Source: Chromatiales bacterium (GTDB taxonomy: Bacteria > Pseudomonadota > Gammaproteobacteria > Granulosicoccales > Granulosicoccaceae). Taken from it: DNA of 35,958 nucleotides. The position numbers were made by a program, and so were the translations under genes. Below the pieces are notes generated by a model. The model ran no database searches. It saw nothing but the letters and a program-made list of their open reading frames with translations, and was not told the DNA's origin. The stretch spans positions 1 to 35,958 of the forward strand of contig JAHDHK010000007.1 of assembly GCA_020631335.1 (NCBI GenBank). The letters run 5' to 3'. This document shows, one piece after another, positions 34,016 to 35,958 of the stretch; position 1 is the stretch's first letter; the number at the start of each line of letters is the position of its first letter.

Positions 34016-34102
34016 CTAGTCTGCGTCTACAGACAGATTATGATCGTGCGCGGGTGAACGTAATACATGAAAAATGAAAGCAATAATTAAACAGGCGTAC
34101 AT
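34016..34102 (-). CDS. 28-codon micro-ORF (hydrophobic leader or small membrane peptide)
   Basis: ATG at 34102 follows a clear Shine-Dalgarno (TTTAGGAGAGACCCC) and opens a 28-residue frame: MYACLIIAFIFHVLRSPAHD then HNLSVDAD. The first 14 residues are hydrophobic and could span or insert into the membrane; the rest is polar. It is the first reading frame after the operator-flanked promoter at 34119-34157, upstream of the beta-barrel gene. It could be a regulatory leader peptide or a small protein. The support is ribosome-binding site, promoter and order only; no homolog is known to me. Confidence 0.45.
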   Translation of the reverse strand: MYACLIIAFIFHVLRSPAHDHNLSVDAD

Positions 34103-34118
34103 GGGGTCTCTCCTAAAT

Positions 34119-34157
34119 TTGTCATGACACTATAATGCATGTATCGTGTCATGACAA
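34119..34157 (-). promoter_or_regulatory. Sigma70-type promoter flanked by duplicate palindromic operators
   Basis: On the reverse strand a -35 TTGTCA (34152-34157), a 17-bp spacer and a -10 TATAGT (34129-34134) give a near-consensus promoter. Perfect 12-bp arms TTGTCATGACAC (34119-34130) and GTGTCATGACAA (34146-34157) surround a 15-bp centre, and each arm contains the 10-bp palindrome TGTCATGACA. One copy covers the -35, the other the -10 and start region, the layout of a repressor-blocked promoter. It points at the micro-ORF, the beta-barrel gene and AOR. A forward TATAAT is also present at 34131-34136 but has no -35. Confidence 0.7.
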
Positions 34158-34565
34158 GAGAGCTGAGGCCTGATAACAGCCGTTGCTACGCTTGTTTACA
34201 TTGGTCTCCGTGTGGTTACGGATCGCTGGGAAATGACATCAAATTACCTCCCGGATCGAGTGTACGGGCCGTTGCGCCCCCAAATCTTTCCAAATCGTAT
34301 GAAATTCAGCAGCCACGATGTAAACTTGTGGGGATAGTGACAGGTTGGGGATTTACCCGCAGCCGCCTGGTGCTATTAACTACAGACTGATCGTCAGAGC
34401 CTTCGATAATTGCGTGAGCGCGCTAAAAATTAAAATATCCAACTGCACAACCCCTGCGGGTTTGCCCCCCGCATCGTCTGCGCAAATTACACCGTATGCC
34501 ACCTCCAGTGGTGCCGGATCTGAACATCGGGTATCACGGTGCTGTGGTCCGACCGGGTGTTGCCG
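34158..34565. other. Intergenic stretch without a supported gene
   Basis: Between the operator region and the OmpA-family gene I see no convincing coding frame. Frames exist on both strands but lack ribosome-binding sites and protein-like composition, and the region is a likely place for the promoter of the next gene. Confidence 0.5.
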
Positions 34566-35958
34566 ATGAGTGTCGACACCGACGAGGCGCCTGTGGACAC
34601 GGGGTGGGCGGCATTCGTGCCACCCGGACGCAGCGGGCAATGGCCGTGGAAAACGTCATCGACAGTGTTTTTCGGTTTGTTTCTACTGCTCTCACTGGCG
34701 TGTTTTACTGCCTGGTGGGGCACTGGCCACTTCGAGCAGGCGCTGGATAAGAGCGCGCGAGCTGACCTTGCCAGCGCCGGAGTCAATCTCGATAGTCTCG
34801 AATTTGACTGGGATTACCGGAATCTATCGCTAACCGGAGATTTGTCGGCGGAAGTGACTGAGCAACAAGTCATTAATGTGCTTCGTGATACCGCTTCCGG
34901 AGGGGTTCGGAATATCAGTCTGCAACTCGCCAGAGCAGCGCCACCGCCCGAATTGCAACAGGAAAAGGGCACGATTGATCTGACAGCCACATTAAGTGAT
35001 GGTCAGATGATTTTACGCGGCACAGTGCTGACTGAATCTCAGAGAACCCGCATCTATGAGGCGGCAGCCTCGGCACTGGGTGCTGATAACATAGTGCGTC
35101 AGATTGGCGTGTCCGGTTTGCAGGAGGCTATACCCGGCGCGGACCAGCGAGTTGAGAGCTTCGCAAACTCTATTGCAGGTCTGGATGCAGATACCGAGGC
35201 CGATGCAACATTGTCAGCCACGGATTTCCGATTCAATGCAACTGTTGACGATGAAAATAAACTGGTCGATTTGCTGCAACGACGCGGTGGTGCCGGCGAT
35301 GTTGGACTGGTCATCAGTGGCGATATCATCGCTAAAAAGAGTGCGCCGGGTGCGGTGTTTGATGTACGTGCGAAAAAGACGGAAGGTCGTGTCACGCTAA
35401 GCGGTGTGGTGGTTAGCGAGCAACAGCAATCGCAATTGCTCGAAGCCGCAGCACGGGCGGCTTCCGGCGGTGCGGTCATTGATGAGCTGAAGATTGCGGC
35501 CAGTGAAGTTAACAACGAAGAAACAGCAGAGCGTATGACGCTCATACTGGCGGCGCTCGACACTTTTGCTAACGCAGAGGAAGCGGATGCACACATCACT
35601 GGAAATTTGTTTGAGTTCGACTCACTGGTTGAATTTGAAGAAGACAGCGCACCGATGCTGGCGGTGCGTCAGTCTGCGTCTGATAACGGTATGCAAGTGT
35701 CCGGGGTGATCGAGTCGCGCAAGATTTCACTTTCCCGTGAAGTCGTTTTGCTGCAGCAGGAAATTGATTTACTGGCTGATGAAATACGTGAAACAGTAGT
35801 GTTTGACTCATCTCGTAAAGACCTGGGTTTCGATGCCAAGCAGACACTGGATAAAGTCGTTGACGCCATGAATCGATATCAGCGCCCGGTCGTGTTGATA
35901 TCGGGACATACCGACAGCAGTGGTTCGAGTATTGACAATGAATTGCTCAGTCTGGAAC
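34566..35958 (+). CDS. Membrane-anchored BON-like/OmpA-family protein, truncated by window end
   Basis: An open frame of 464 codons from ATG 34566 runs through the last base. Residues about 34-55 (TVFFGLFLLLSLACFTAWWG) form one membrane anchor. Two repeats resemble BON-type modules: ATLSDGQMILRGTVLTESQR with YEAAASALGADNIV, and AKKTEGRVTLSGVVVSEQQQ with LLEAAARAASGGAV. After a helical linker, the end carries an OmpA-like peptidoglycan-binding domain: ETVVFDSSRKDLGFDAKQTL and VVLISGHTDSSGS, where HTDSSG is the core of the motif. The anchor-BON-OmpA order recalls mycobacterial ArfA/OmpATb. It probably ties the inner membrane to the cell wall. The C-terminus and neighbours lie outside the window. 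Confidence 0.85.
   Translation, partial: MSVDTDEAPVDTGWAAFVPPGRSGQWPWKTSSTVFFGLFLLLSLACFTAWWGTGHFEQALDKSARADLASAGVNLDSLEFDWDYRNLSLTGDLSAEVTEQQVINVLRDTASGGVRNISLQLARAAPPPELQQEKGTIDLTATLSDGQMILRGTVLTESQRTRIYEAAASALGADNIVRQIGVSGLQEAIPGADQRVESFANSIAGLDADTEADATLSATDFRFNATVDDENKLVDLLQRRGGAGDVGLVISGDIIAKKSAPGAVFDVRAKKTEGRVTLSGVVVSEQQQSQLLEAAARAASGGAVIDELKIAASEVNNEETAERMTLILAALDTFANAEEADAHITGNLFEFDSLVEFEEDSAPMLAVRQSASDNGMQVSGVIESRKISLSREVVLLQQEIDLLADEIRETVVFDSSRKDLGFDAKQTLDKVVDAMNRYQRPVVLISGHTDSSGSSIDNELLSLE

Noticed and set aside
34139-34390. Forward 83-codon ORF beginning inside the operator region
   Set aside because: No Shine-Dalgarno, start codon overlaps the operator, and the composition (many Cys, Trp, Arg, Pro) does not look like a natural protein.

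Overview
The window looks like the chromosome of a non-enteric gammaproteobacterium, probably free-living or marine, with moderate GC by eye. The main evidence is conserved gene order: lptM-lysA-dapF-DUF484-xerC, then hslV-hslU-DUF971-ubiE-ubiJ-ubiB. I see no prophage, insertion sequence, integron or CRISPR array.

Region 1 (1-17.7 kb) is mostly housekeeping. It holds the 3' part of a glutamine-dependent NAD synthetase, abutted by an M14 cytosolic-type carboxypeptidase; a convergent ybaK deacylase; lysine/peptidoglycan genes (lysA, dapF) with the LptM lipoprotein, a DUF484 protein and XerC; a large reverse-strand PilZ (c-di-GMP receptor type) protein; the HslVU protease and a DUF971 protein; and the ubiquinone genes ubiE, ubiJ and ubiB. 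The ubiJ 5' end looks frame-disrupted. A reverse-strand coiled-coil protein and a diaminopropionate ammonia-lyase close the block.

Region 2 (17.8-23.8 kb) starts with a clear selenocysteine tRNA (selC), so the organism should make selenoproteins, although none is recognisable here. It continues with a HAMP-only membrane protein, a lipoprotein joining a choice-of-anchor domain to TPRs, an EcKinase-like phosphotransferase, a membrane fatty-acid desaturase, and a reverse-strand pair (RraA-family protein overlapping an unknown lipoprotein).

Region 3 (23.9-31.1 kb) is accessory metabolism. A forward operon encodes a 2-hydroxyacid dehydrogenase, an HpaI-type aldolase and a HAD phosphatase. A reverse operon encodes a class III aminotransferase and a ThDP decarboxylase resembling AruI (2-ketoarginine decarboxylase). 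A cupin, a hot-dog thioesterase and thymidine kinase follow.

Region 4 (31.1-35.96 kb) contains a tungsten/molybdopterin aldehyde ferredoxin oxidoreductase-family gene and, upstream on the same strand, an outer-membrane beta-barrel gene and a 28-codon micro-ORF. All three may be read from a promoter whose -35 and -10 elements are each overlapped by the same 10-bp palindrome. The window ends inside a forward gene for a membrane-anchored BON-like/OmpA-family protein, which is open to the last base.

Best candidates for something new are the operator-flanked promoter with the micro-ORF, barrel and AOR genes; the divergent RraA and HpaI/hydroxyacid module; and the aminotransferase-AruI-like pair. 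All functional statements come from reading motifs; no database search was run.
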